Positions 14,600 to 23,968 of a DNA stretch of 64,000 bases are shown piece after piece. A model generated the notes under the pieces. It had not been told where the DNA came from and did no database searches. It saw only the letters and a program-made list of their open reading frames with translations. Where the stretch lies: positions 11,717,613 to 11,781,612 of the forward strand of contig OZ022339.1 in assembly GCA_963989245.1 (NCBI GenBank), in the 5' to 3' direction. Each line of letters starts with the position of its first letter. Position 1 is the stretch's first letter. The stretch is from Nansenia antarctica (lineage: Eukaryota > Chordata > Actinopteri > Argentiniformes > Microstomatidae). The position numbers were made by a program, and so were the translations under genes.

Positions 14600-16102
14600 A
14601 ACTTTTGTGTGACCTGGGGCTAAACAGACAAAGCACAGCCTCTCTGACATGCAGTGTGAGATGGTAGTGTGTCTACTGTCATCACAGACTCGGCAGGCCT
14701 TCTCACGGGCGCCACCCTGGTATCTTCCGCCACGAGGAGCACTGTCACGCTGCTGCACTTTCCCCATCATCTGCTCCAGCCTCTCCATAATGCGAGCAAG
14801 AATCCTGTCTTCAGATTGCTGAGTGTTCTGGGCCACAGCAGTCGCGGAGGAGGGGCACGGAAGCTGGCCTAAAGCATGGTCCTGGGAAGGAATGAGGGTA
14901 GAAGGCAGACACTGTGTGTGGTACACTGGACTATGGGCAGGAGCAGGGGGGTACTGGGTGGAACACTGCTCAGACACAGACTGAATCGAAGGCTCTGGAT
15001 GAGACTGCACAGTGTGGAGGGCGGTGGCATGGCTCTTCAATGGCACAGAACTACCGGTCCTGCCAGAGGCTCTCAGCTCTCTCTGGTAATTATCAATCTT
15101 CAACTGTATGTCTCGTGAGCTCCACTCCTCAATAGCCTTGCATTCCAGAATACGGGATAGTCCAGAGTCCGGGCAATGCCTGACAAACATCCGTGCTACC
15201 TCTTCACCTATGTTCTCCATCCTCCTACCTTGTCTGCGAAGGCCCTCACCAGCTACATCAGCTGCTTTGTTGATCCTCAACCAGTAGTCTACAGGGTTCT
15301 CATTGGGTCTGGGTAGAGTGGCATAGAAATCTGACAACGGGAGGCATGATGACACATCACTGAAGTACTTGAGAAGGATATCATAGATGAGATCAGGGTT
15401 CTGCTTCACATCAAGTGTCTGATCGCTACGCAAACCAACCCTCACGACATCCTTTGCCTTACCCATCAGCCTTGCCAGTATCTCCTCAGCCTGTTCATGC
15501 ATTGGACATTTCTGCTTTCTCAGATAAGCTTTAGACATGTCAATCCAGTCCTGGACTGAACACTTATCAGAACTATCACCTCGGAACATTGGTGGTTCCC
15601 TGTCTGATTTTACATTCACAGTAACGCGCGGAACCTCCTGTCTAACAACATTAGGATCAGTTACAGGATCTGGAGGCGATGTGCAGTTGAGGTGTGCACT
15701 GCTCATACTACTTGAGTGAACTACACCAGCTGAAATTAACTTGGTTACAATGGACTCGCCAATCTGAGCACCTAGCTGACCCATCATGTCTGAAAGGTGA
15801 TGAAGAGCTTCAGTGTCATTAACACTGGGTGTGGATGTGGGAGGAGCCTCCCCTGTAAACTGTCCGACAGCAGCACAACCTGGGTCCTGACCTGACCCTG
15901 TGCCTCTACCACTGTCAGTAAACAACTGGGAACACCCCACCTCCCTACTATTGACAGCACTGTCAATGTCAATGTCACTGTCACTGTCAATGTCTATGAC
16001 AGCACTGTCTGCTCTGCTCTGACATGCCCCCCATGCACCCCTCCCCATAGGCAACACTGGACTGGCAAAAATCTCATCATTAAAACCTGGCCTCTGAGCC
16101 AT
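14552..16102 (-). CDS. Ty3/Gypsy Gag
   Basis: A 516-residue frame from an ATG at 16102, right after the leader. The N-terminal third is acidic and low complexity (runs of Asp/Ser/Ile). A central helical capsid-like region follows (PPMFRGD to RMFVRHCPDSGLSRIL). Near residues 470-505 are two zinc-knuckle-like motifs, CX2CX4HX5C and CX2CX4HX4C. These features fit a nucleocapsid-containing Gag that would assemble cytoplasmic virus-like particles. The stop TAG at 14554-14552 directly follows a GGGAAAC heptamer. Confidence 0.9.
   Translation of the reverse strand: MAQRPGFNDEIFASPVLPMGRGAWGACQSRADSAVIDIDSDSDIDIDSAVNSREVGCSQLFTDSGRGTGSGQDPGCAAVGQFTGEAPPTSTPSVNDTEALHHLSDMMGQLGAQIGESIVTKLISAGVVHSSSMSSAHLNCTSPPDPVTDPNVVRQEVPRVTVNVKSDREPPMFRGDSSDKCSVQDWIDMSKAYLRKQKCPMHEQAEEILARLMGKAKDVVRVGLRSDQTLDVKQNPDLIYDILLKYFSDVSSCLPLSDFYATLPRPNENPVDYWLRINKAADVAGEGLRRQGRRMENIGEEVARMFVRHCPDSGLSRILECKAIEEWSSRDIQLKIDNYQRELRASGRTGSSVPLKSHATALHTVQSHPEPSIQSVSEQCSTQYPPAPAHSPVYHTQCLPSTLIPSQDHALGQLPCPSSATAVAQNTQQSEDRILARIMERLEQMMGKVQQRDSAPRGGRYQGGAREKACRVCDDSRHTTISHCMSERLCFVCLAPGHTKVECPTRSSRAPQPQGN
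14555..14561 (-). promoter_or_regulatory. Candidate -1 ribosomal frameshift heptamer
   Basis: On the minus strand G GGA AAC sits in the gag reading frame as X XXY YYZ, immediately before the gag stop TAG. Pol lies in the -1 frame across this site, as required. The same heptamer is used by some retroviruses. A downstream pseudoknot was not established by eye. Confidence 0.75.
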
Positions 16103-16362
16103 AGTGGTACAGACTTGCGTTGTGTAATATTACTGAATGAAAAAAATAATAATAATAATAATGTTTAAAAAAAAATATAAAGTTACAGCAGGACATAAAA
16201 ACCAAAACAATCAAAGCACTTTTTAAACTGATATAATCACAGACCTCAGACTGAATGACCATTTACTATAATACTCTGACCACACTTGATCTATCACACT
16301 AAGACCTGGCATCCACGCAGCATCCACGGAGATCGGCGTTCAGCTGATCTTGAGATCGACGT

Positions 16363-16374
16363 GTCACGGCACCA
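16363..16374 (-). promoter_or_regulatory. Primer-binding site, tRNA-His-like
   Basis: One base inside the 5' LTR the minus strand reads TGGTGCCGTGAC. This is complementary to the 3' end of vertebrate tRNA-His (…GTCACGGCA plus CCA). Twelve bases match; beyond them the pairing stops. Confidence 0.75.
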
Positions 16375-16375
16375 G

Positions 16376-16666
16376 TGTAACGATGGTCAAACAGCCAAAC
16401 TTCTTTCAATCAATTCTTTTATTTGACCTGCAGAGAAGACATATAGAACACAATTCTTCTCTGGTCTGCTTGTGAATCCATTAAGATGGCGGCCATGTTC
16501 TGGCACCACCGCAAGTACGGCAACAAGAGAAGGACAAAAGAACGTGCAGACCTGCAGTACACCCAAACTCCAAAGGGGGGCTCCAACAACAACCAGGGCT
16601 GCTCAAAGCACGGCGAAACTCATCTACATTCACCACAACTAAACATACATTCCCAACTCTGTTACA
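16376..16666 (-). repeat. 5' LTR of the Ty3/Gypsy element
   Basis: 291 bp and indistinguishable by eye from 9104-9394. The minus-strand reading begins TGTAACAG. It contains the promoter and poly(A) functions by definition of the class; I did not locate a TATA box with confidence. Confidence 0.95.
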
Positions 16667-16752
16667 CTTAGTATTCAAATATATTGATTGTAAGTCGCTT
16701 TGGAATAAGGCGTCTGCTAAATGCCAAAAATGTAAATGTAAATGTAAATGAA
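16667..16752 (+). mobile_element. L2-like LINE 3' tail, continuation of 8341-9103
   Basis: After the CTTA duplication the LINE resumes: gtaagtcgctttggaataag, then gcgtctgctaaatgcc and a (taaatg)n tail. The same tail ends the copy at 30840-30900, which confirms the two halves belong together. Confidence 0.85.
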
Positions 16753-16879
16753 TGTGCAATAACACTATGTGCAATATGACAACCCTAGGGTACATAAGGT
16801 TCAGATAATAGGAAATGTTAGAATAGGTATAGCATAGCATAGAGTACAGCACAGTGTTTTATTTGTATAGTATAGTATA

Positions 16880-17064
16880 GTGGATAGTGTACATAGCCTT
16901 TATTTATGTAAACCAGCTCCTTTCCCTTCTTGTTTTTTAGTTTTTTTTTCCTAGCACCAGGGGAGCCCCCCCTCCCAAATTTCGTTGTTTGGTACCTGTA
17001 CTATATCAATAAAGACCATTCATTCATTCATTCATTCATTCATTCATTCATTCATTCATTCATT
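16880..17064 (+). mobile_element. Retroelement 3' end with (CATT)n tail, copy 1
   Basis: The segment from aaccagctcctttcccttct through aatttcgttgtttggtacc and caataaagacc to (attc)n is nearly repeated at 42968-43119. A shared AATAAA word followed by a tetranucleotide tail marks a non-LTR retrotransposon 3' end, here 5'-truncated with no coding sequence. Confidence 0.8.
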
Positions 17065-17126
17065 CAACATGCAATTGCAATCTCATTGCATTGGCATTTG
17101 AATTATGTCAGCTATATGCTTCCATA

Positions 17127-17200
17127 CACCCTGACGGCCAAGCTGTTTCATTGCATGGCTGTCGCCGCCGCTCATTTATACCCTATTCTGATTGGCCTGA
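17127..17200 (-). promoter_or_regulatory. Possible displaced MORN4 promoter
   Basis: On the minus strand: CCAAT at 17195-17191, TATAAAT at 17180-17174, then a GC-rich stretch (gagcggcggcgac) leading to the 12-bp repeat at 17138-17127, whose twin at 7425-7414 starts the candidate MORN4 leader exon. If the 9.7-kb insertion is removed the two parts become contiguous. The CCAAT and TATA words are unusually close to each other, so this is only suggestive. Confidence 0.3.
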
Positions 17201-18117
17201 TGTGTGTGTTCCAGCACAGAGACAGAAGACACGTTTCTAAGCGGGCAGCTAAAGGAATTCTAGTTTATTAAAATGTTTTTTTTCTTGTTCTTTGGTAATC
17301 AGTGTAGGCTAGGGGCTACCTCCAAATGTTCGCATTATCATTCCTTTAGGGCAACCCATGAAATGTCTGACTTCGTATTTTCTTCCGTCATATTTTCTGA
17401 AATCCACTCAACTGTTCCAACACAATAAGCTAAACAATTGTAACTGCTTTAATATTGTGTAAAATAAACCTATCACTGCAGGTTGTTGAATGGAATTGGT
17501 TAATACATGTTTGTTCTCTCCCCCCCCCCCTTTTTTTTTTACCTCACCTGCACACTTTTTAACGCTTTTATTCTCAACTGTTTCTTGTCTTTTTGTGCAA
17601 AAAGGAAAGAAAGTGGATTGGACGCACAGGTCATTTACACAATCAACATCTAGCTATTTGGTGATTTTATAAGTAGCCTATTTTAATCTGCCTTACCTGT
17701 GCAGGACATTGCACAGGATATTCAGCCATTTTAAGGGAGGTTCCAGGAATGAAAATATTCAAAGTGACCATGCAAACAGGGTGTAACCGTAGGCAACGAC
17801 AGGTGTACACTATATGAAATGGAGCATGTCTTCTCGACAGTCAACGAGTCTTTGAGAGTAGTTGCTTCTGTAAAGAGTCCAGGTGCTTGCAAGATGGGGA
17901 TAATAGTTGTCTTGATTTGTTAAACATTTGCTCTGCAGGAGAGTCGCAAGATCGAGGCTCACACAGTTTTTAGAGCAAGGCGCAATGAAGCCCCAGAGCC
18001 ATTTCTCACAGGCTGCATAGAACAGCAAGTGCCTTCATTGAGGCACCTTTCATGACCAGTCATGAATGTTTTCTTGACATGTGTATCTGAATCAGGAAAA
18101 ACCCTATGTGCTGTGAT
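17201..18117. other. Intergenic with a small LINE relic
   Basis: 17991-18046 is the inverted copy of 30967-31024, a fragment of a LINE linker region. The rest (C-run and T-run near 17520, AT-rich DNA) shows nothing recognisable. Confidence 0.5.
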
Positions 18118-18856
18118 CAGGGGCGCCGCTAAGGGGGGGGGGTAAATTAGGACGATTCTAATAGCCCAGCACTGACAGGGGCCCAAGAGAATCTTTTTAA
18201 AAATATATTATATTTATAATAATATTATTATTATTATCATAAGGAAGTTAATGTAGCCGACTTATAATTCTATGTATTAAAAAAAGTTACAAAAGAAACA
18301 AACTGGAGTTTTGTTTCTCTATGTTTGACAAAATTAAGCCTTATTATTTACCCCTCTATTTATTCATTGCATGGTTCAGTCCACCGCGGGCGAGAGGAAC
18401 GTTACCGCGAATAGTCTGACAAGGATGGGGGTGATGTGGTCATGGTGGGCAACGACAAAGTCAGGTAAGGGTCTCAAAAGAGAAAAGTAAAAGTAAAGAA
18501 CGAGGAGAGTGACAAAAAAGGGCGACAGCTAGTCACAAAGTAAAAAAAAAAAAAAAAGAAGTATTCATTCACTGACCTTCTTTTGGGGTCCATAACATGT
18601 AGGCTACCTAGCCAACATTGTGTGGTTTAGCTCTAGCTAATCACTGCGTGGATGACCTAGTTAGCTCGCTACAGCTAATTAACATTAACTTCAAGTAAAG
18701 TTAACTTACAGTGCACTGTCAGTATCATTTCAGTTAAATGTATGAGATGAGGGCAATTTTGGTCCAAATATAGGTTATTAGAGCTCAGTGAATTCAGCAG
18801 CTATGCACTCTTGCTATAGCTAGCTAGCTTGCTAACTAGTATAAGGTTACATGCTA

Positions 18857-18989
18857 AGGACCCCAATTGAAATAAGCCAGTGGCTTTCTTGGGTTTTTAT
18901 CCTGTTAGTTGACCTTGTATGTAATATGTACTTTCATGTACCTACTGCTGCAAATCTTCTAATAAAGTTTTCAATCAATCAATCAAAAA
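18857..18989 (+). mobile_element. LINE 3' end with (TCAA)n tail, plus strand
   Basis: This 130 bp (ggaccccaattgaaataag to aataaagttttc and atcaatcaatcaa) is the inverted near-identical copy of 24410-24537, the 3' end of the LINE on the minus strand at 24.4-27.3 kb. It is a severely 5'-truncated copy of the same family. Confidence 0.85.
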
Positions 18990-19369
18990 CGTCATGCACA
19001 GATGCAGCCTCCCAGTTGAAGGAGAAGGAGGTGAGCAGTAGGAGTTTGGGGTTAACAAACAGATTTTGAATATTTTAATGTATGCTGCATTACCATGCAA
19101 GCATTGAATACAACTTTAGCTAATATTCATATTTAGTTAATAGTTCTTCCAGTAATTGCAATAACATTGACCACTGGCATCTTAATATTATTGTTAGCTA
19201 GCTAGATAACATTTAAGTTAGCTAATCTGGTGTAATGTATGTATTACTACAGTACAGATCTGATCATCTGGTGAACCAGTGACTGCTGTGAAAGTGCAGC
19301 TGGCAACAAGGGAAAGACCTTGCGACAGCATGGAAAGACAGCTGACAGGAGGGAATAGACCCCAACGGG

Positions 19370-19398
19370 GCCGCCATGGGCTAGCTACCCGTGGCGGC
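19370..19398 (+). ncRNA. Strong hairpin in the LINE 5' leader
   Basis: GCCGCCA at 19370-19376 pairs with TGGCGGC at 19392-19398, and GGG with CCC inside it, leaving a short ctagcta loop. A second small hairpin, CCCC-aac-GGGG, precedes it at 19360-19370. It lies just upstream of the R2/HERO-type frame. R2-like elements are known to have structured, sometimes ribozyme-bearing 5' leaders; whether this is one is not shown. Confidence 0.4.
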
Positions 19399-19415
19399 GG
19401 GATCCAGCACGAACA

Positions 19416-22400
19416 GTGTATGGGTCCCACCCAAACTTGGCTACGAAAAATACTAAGAAGAAAATACCCCCTGAGCCTGCGAGAGCGGGGGCGGAAGATG
19501 GCTCATCGGCAGACAACCCGGTAACGAACACAGGAACGGAACAGACTACGAGATTGATGATCAGCATACCTGAGGCTCCGACAGCTACAGCAGGACACAC
19601 GCTCCAGAACTGCGTATGTGGTTGGACAAAGGTTACTTCCACCCATGGCCTGAAGATACACCAGGGCAAGAAAGGGTGCCTAAAGAAGGGTCAACAGGGA
19701 AGTCGCATCGACAGCTACTTTTTGAGAAGCAGGCCGAGTCAGTCGACTGAAGTTCAGCAGCAGGACACACACCACAGTCTGCAGGACATCAACACCCCTG
19801 TCCCAGAGGAGGAAGAACAAGGCACAGGAGAGCAACCTGAATCCAACACATCACGACCACCAGCAGAGAAGAAGATCCAGGGGCGAAGGCCATTAGTCAA
19901 GTGGCCAAAGTCCTGCAACAAGACGCTGTGGAAGGAGGTCAACACTGATCTCTGCAACATCCTAGAAGGGATCAGAGGCACCACCATGAAGAAGTTGGAG
20001 AGAATGGGCAACCTCATCTATGCCTATGGAGTGGAACAGTTCGGAGTGGTCGAAGGCAAACGTTCTACTCAGTCAATTCCCACCAAGTCCAGAAGGCAGA
20101 CAGAAATAGACCGACTAGTCAAGGAGAGGAGGCAGCTGAAGAAGGCCACAGAGGAGGAGAAGGAGGGAATAAACCTGCTGCAGGAAGAGATTAAGAGCAG
20201 GCTTGCAACACTGAGGAGAGCTGAAAACCTCCTGAAGAGGCGCAGAAGGAAGGAGCAAACAAGATCACGCTTCTACAAAGATCCTTTCAAATTTGTGAAG
20301 ACTCTCTTCACAAAGGAGAAGAGCGGAAGTCTCTCAGTGGCAAAGGCCCACCTGGAAGAACATCTGAAAAAGGGCTGCACAGATGACCGACACCAGGAAG
20401 AGGTCACGCTCCCACCTGACATGCCACCAGTCAATCCACCAGAGCACAAACTCGATATCAGTCCACCCAGGTGGAGTGAAGTAGTAGACAACACTGTGCG
20501 TAGAGCAAGGGCCGCGTCAGCTCCAGGTCCCAACGGAGTTCCATACAGGCTCTACAAAAACGCACCAGATGTCCTGAGATTCCTCTGGAAGCTGATGAAA
20601 GTTGTGTGGCAAAAGAAGGCGATACCAACGTCCTGGCGGAGAGCCGGAGGGATCCTTATCCCCAAGGAAAAGGACTCAACAGAAATCGGACAGTTCCGGC
20701 AGATCAGCCTTCTAAATGTCGAGGGAAAAATCTTCTTCAGCGTGGTCGCTCATAGGCTGGCAGGATACCTGCAAAGAAACAACCTGATTGACACGTCAAT
20801 CCAGAAAGCAGGCATCTCAGGCTTCTCAGGGTGTGTCGAACATGCTAGTGTCATCTGGCATCAGATCCAGGTCGCCAAGAAGGAGGGAACGGATCTCCAC
20901 GTGGTGTTCCTGGATCTCGCGAATGCCTTTGGCTCAGTCCCTCACAACCTCCTGTGGACAGCCTTCGACTACTTCAGGATCCCACCAGCTCTCACAACCC
21001 TTGTCAAGGCCTACTTCCAGGACGTCCAGCTCTGCGTGACCACAGCAGAGTACACCACAGCATGGCAACATCTGGAAGTGGGAATCATGGCCGGCTGCAC
21101 CATCTCCCCGCTGGCCTTCACCCTGGCCATGGAGGTCATTATTCGGGCCTCTCGATGGGTGGTTGGCGGACAGCGAATAAGACCTGGGCTGAGGCTGCCG
21201 CCGATCAGAGCCTACATGGATGACCTCACAACACTCACCACGACCAAGGCTTGCACAGTACGGCTACTAAGCAAGCTCCAGGAAAACATTGAGTTGGCTC
21301 GCATGAAGATCAAGCCGAGCAAGTCCAGAAGCATCTCCATTGTCAAGGGGAAGCTGTCAGACCACCGCTTCCACATTGGCAAAGAACCCATTCCAACGGT
21401 CTCCGAGAAGCCTGTGAAGAGCCTAGGTCGTTGGTATGATGCCTCCCTCAAAGATAAAGAGCAAGTAGAGCAGCTCAGGAAGGAGGTAGCCAGCGGCCTG
21501 GAGAACATCGACAGAACCCTGCTTCCTGGCAAGCTGAAGCTCTGGTGCATGCAGTATGGACTACTTCCACGTCTCCTGTGGCCACTAACCCTCTATGAAG
21601 TTCCTCTCTCAAAGGTGGAAAAGCTGGAGAGACTGGTCAACTCATATGCAAGGAAGTGGCTTGGCCTTCCCAGGTGCCTCAGCAGCATTGGGCTCTACGG
21701 CAAAGGGATGTTACACCTGCCCATTTCCAGTCTGACAGAGGAGTACAAGTGTGCCAAAGTCAGACTGGAGATGATGCTTCTGGATTCGAATGATCCATTT
21801 GTAGCCCAAGCTGCCCCCATCCTGGCCACTGGGAGGAAGTGGACCCCATTGGCTGCAACTGAGCAGGCAAAGGCAGCACTCAGACACAGGGACATTGTGG
21901 GCCGAGTGCAGGAGGGGAGGAGTGGTCTTGGCCTCGGGATTAGTACACCGGCCTGGAGCAAGGCCAATCCATCTCAGAGACGCAAGCTGGTGGTCCAGGA
22001 GGTACGTCGGGAAGAGGAAGCAGGAAGGCGCGCACAAGCTGTGGCGCAGGCAAAGCAAGGGCAGTGGATGGCATGGGAAGGAGTGGAAAAGAGGAAGATC
22101 TCCTGGAAAGATCTGTGGGAGATGGAGGCATTCAGAGCAAGCTTCACCATCAGGGCTGCCTACGATGTCCTGCCTTCTCCTGCAAACCTAAGCCAGTGGT
22201 ATGGCGAAGACCCCACGTGCCCTCTATGTCAAAGTCCAGCAACACTGAAGCACATCTTAGTGGGATGCAAGACCAGCCTCACCCAAGGCCGTTACACCTG
22301 GCGGCACGACCAGGTGCTAAGGTGTCTTGCAGCAGTGCTGGAAAATCAACGGACAAGTGTGAACGCCCTTCCTCCCCCATCATCCCGGTGGCAGCCAGCA

Positions 22401-22889
22401 CCATTTGTTCGGGAGGGCGAGGGTCAAGCCAGCCTCACCACCATAAGACCAGACACTGGGCAGCTGGGCAGAGCACGGGACTGGAAGCTGCTGGCAGACT
22501 TGGACAAGAAACTCTGCTTCCCAGCTGAGATCGCAGCCACCAACCTGCGACCAGACCTTGTGCTGTGGTCAGCCTCGCTCAAGCTCGTTTACATCATCGA
22601 GCTCACTGTGCCCTGGGAGGGTGCAGTGGAGGAGGCCTACGAGCGGAAGAGGCTGAGGTACACTGAACTCGCAGCAGATGCCCAACAACAAGGCTGGACA
22701 GCGAAGGTACGCCCAGTGGAAGTAGGCTGCAGAGGGTTCGTAGCCACCTCAACATCCAGGCTACTCAGGGAGATGGGAGTGCGAGGGAAGACCCACCGGC
22801 AGGCAATCAAGGACCTCTCCAGGGCTGCTGAAAAGGGGAGCCAGTGGCTGTGGATGAAGAGAAAGGACTCGACCCGGGCGTTCAAATGA
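19416..22889 (+). CDS. R2/HERO-type LINE single ORF (zinc finger, RT, restriction-like endonuclease)
   Basis: One frame of 1157 codons without interruption; the first AUG is at 19557, codon 48. The frame opens further upstream only through GTG, and R2-type elements often do not need a conventional start. Domains in order: an N-terminal zinc finger (CVCGWTKV...GLKIH near residues 66-80), a helical linker, and a reverse transcriptase with LDLANAFGSVPH and YMDD (near 600). A CCHC finger follows (CPLCQSPATLKHILVGC near 934), then a restriction-like endonuclease (RPDLVLW near 1045, IIELTVPWE near 1061). This order defines the R2/NeSL/HERO lineage; the fish family is most likely HERO. It nicks target DNA and primes reverse transcription there. 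The intact frame suggests a young copy. Confidence 0.88.
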   Translation: MYGSHPNLATKNTKKKIPPEPARAGAEDGSSADNPVTNTGTEQTTRLMISIPEAPTATAGHTLQNCVCGWTKVTSTHGLKIHQGKKGCLKKGQQGSRIDSYFLRSRPSQSTEVQQQDTHHSLQDINTPVPEEEEQGTGEQPESNTSRPPAEKKIQGRRPLVKWPKSCNKTLWKEVNTDLCNILEGIRGTTMKKLERMGNLIYAYGVEQFGVVEGKRSTQSIPTKSRRQTEIDRLVKERRQLKKATEEEKEGINLLQEEIKSRLATLRRAENLLKRRRRKEQTRSRFYKDPFKFVKTLFTKEKSGSLSVAKAHLEEHLKKGCTDDRHQEEVTLPPDMPPVNPPEHKLDISPPRWSEVVDNTVRRARAASAPGPNGVPYRLYKNAPDVLRFLWKLMKVVWQKKAIPTSWRRAGGILIPKEKDSTEIGQFRQISLLNVEGKIFFSVVAHRLAGYLQRNNLIDTSIQKAGISGFSGCVEHASVIWHQIQVAKKEGTDLHVVFLDLANAFGSVPHNLLWTAFDYFRIPPALTTLVKAYFQDVQLCVTTAEYTTAWQHLEVGIMAGCTISPLAFTLAMEVIIRASRWVVGGQRIRPGLRLPPIRAYMDDLTTLTTTKACTVRLLSKLQENIELARMKIKPSKSRSISIVKGKLSDHRFHIGKEPIPTVSEKPVKSLGRWYDASLKDKEQVEQLRKEVASGLENIDRTLLPGKLKLWCMQYGLLPRLLWPLTLYEVPLSKVEKLERLVNSYARKWLGLPRCLSSIGLYGKGMLHLPISSLTEEYKCAKVRLEMMLLDSNDPFVAQAAPILATGRKWTPLAATEQAKAALRHRDIVGRVQEGRSGLGLGISTPAWSKANPSQRRKLVVQEVRREEEAGRRAQAVAQAKQGQWMAWEGVEKRKISWKDLWEMEAFRASFTIRAAYDVLPSPANLSQWYGEDPTCPLCQSPATLKHILVGCKTSLTQGRYTWRHDQVLRCLAAVLENQRTSVNALPPPSSRWQPAPFVREGEGQASLTTIRPDTGQLGRARDWKLLADLDKKLCFPAEIAATNLRPDLVLWSASLKLVYIIELTVPWEGAVEEAYERKRLRYTELAADAQQQGWTAKVRPVEVGCRGFVATSTSRLLREMGVRGKTHRQAIKDLSRAAEKGSQWLWMKRKDSTRAFK

Positions 22890-23068
22890 GCTGATCGCAT
22901 CTAGGGAGTGAACCTGGGACGCTGGGATTCACTGCTGAACCCTCTGGAGGTGTCGTGGGCTTATCAGCGAAACATTCATGAAGGAGGGCGCCCACTTGAC
23001 AACCCAAAGGATGCCATCCATCATTTGAACACCACAGAGTCTCATCGGTGCCTTAAGTATGTATGTAT
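22890..23068 (+). mobile_element. 3'UTR and tail of the R2/HERO-type LINE
   Basis: Follows the TGA stop. It ends in taagtatgtatgtatc, a short (TATG)n tail, after which the sequence changes character. There is no poly(A) tail, as expected for this lineage. Confidence 0.6.
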
Positions 23069-23968
23069 CGAGGGATATCAACATCTAGTCCTACATAACA
23101 GATCTGTTAATACTATTATAGGACATATTATGAATTATGTAGAGCAAGAAGTAACAAAGGACAATGACAGCAGCACAGCAAGTTGGCTTTATCACTAGAT
23201 TTCAAGGATCTTATTAAAGATTTTGCTGCTAAGAATGTTGTGAATCCCTCTTCGGCTCCGCCCCCTCCTGCCTCGTTGGCGCTCGTTGAGCCTCATCAGG
23301 CTCAAGTGGAGACAGCTGGACCTTCCACAGCAGGCTATCAACTCAGGAAGAGGCAGCCCTATAAGAAGCCCCAGAAACCTTCCTCCGACGCTTGATTATT
23401 TTGACCCATGTGGTTAGTTGTTTGGCTCTCCCTGTTGTCGATTCTAGTGCTAGTAGTTTTCACGTCCGAGTTTTGTTTGTTTGTTATTTTGTTAACTCTT
23501 GTTGTTTTCTTTGTTTACCCTCGCTCCCCAAAGGAACCTGCCTTCCCTGCCTAGACCCCTGCCTGCCTATCGACTACGTCTCCTGCCTATGCCCCAGCCT
23601 GCCTGCCGACTACTTCTCCTGCCTAAACCCCCAGCCTGCCTGCCGACTAATCCCCCTGCCAAACCCCCCCTGCCTGCCTGCTGACTATTCCCCCTCTCTG
23701 CTCTGGACTGGTTAGTACACGTACATATTTCAACACTTCACTCATCTACATATCTACACCACACTAGCTCTTGCACGCTAGACACTCACACTCAGACACA
23801 TAGAGTACAGTCCCACTCACACCTCATTTACATTTTCTAGTTTTCCGGCATCCACACATTCCCCCCACTTAGGTCCCGTTAGAGTAGGTTTATTATTTTG
23901 TCCATTTTAATAAATCCTTTTATTGTTATTTGCCTCTTGTGTCCGTCTGTTCTGGGGTTCTGCCACAC
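23069..23968 (+). repeat. Unclassified repeat-like segment with a short Pro-rich frame
   Basis: A 70-codon frame (23183-23395, with LDFKDLIKDFAAKNV and YQLRKRQPYKKPQK) is followed by imperfect repeats of cctgcctgccgacta-type units (about 23540-23700). It ends with aataaatccttttattg and tctggggttctgccac. An AATAAA-bearing end and C-rich repeats resemble 3' regions of fish retroelements, but I do not recognise the family and assign no function to the frame. Confidence 0.4.

Larger units (their letters stand above)
9104..16666 (-). mobile_element. Complete Ty3/Gypsy LTR retrotransposon, minus orientation
   Basis: A 7.56-kb element with two 291-bp LTRs that look identical base for base. The LTRs start TGTAAC and end GTTACA. 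A 4-bp target duplication CTTA flanks it (9100-9103 and 16667-16670). From the 5' end (right): LTR, primer-binding site, gag, overlapping pol, polypurine tract, LTR. Gag and pol are both open. Identical LTRs plus open frames indicate a very recent insertion. There is no third (envelope) frame and no chromodomain that I can see. Assignment to Ty3/Gypsy follows from the domain order protease, RT, RNase H, integrase. Confidence 0.95.
7426..17126. mobile_element. Composite insertion with ~60-bp inverted ends and 12-bp flanking repeat
   Basis: The left end (7426-7487) starts TATGGAAGCATATAG. The right end (17072-17126) is its reverse complement with a few mismatches and 1-2-bp gaps, about 90% identity by eye. 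Immediately outside, CACCCTGACGGC occurs at 7414-7425 and at 17127-17138, a perfect 12-bp direct repeat like a target-site duplication. The 9.7 kb inside is mostly later insertions: LINE pieces, an L2-like element split by a Ty3/Gypsy retrotransposon, and a (CATT)n retroelement tail. No transposase is recognisable, so the class is unknown; 12 bp is longer than the usual hAT (8) and Mutator (9-11) duplications. Confidence 0.6.

Noticed and set aside
23392..23715. 107-codon Cys/Pro/Leu-rich plus-strand frame
   Set aside because: Translation of C-rich cctgcctgcc-type repeats. No start context, domain or conserved blocks.
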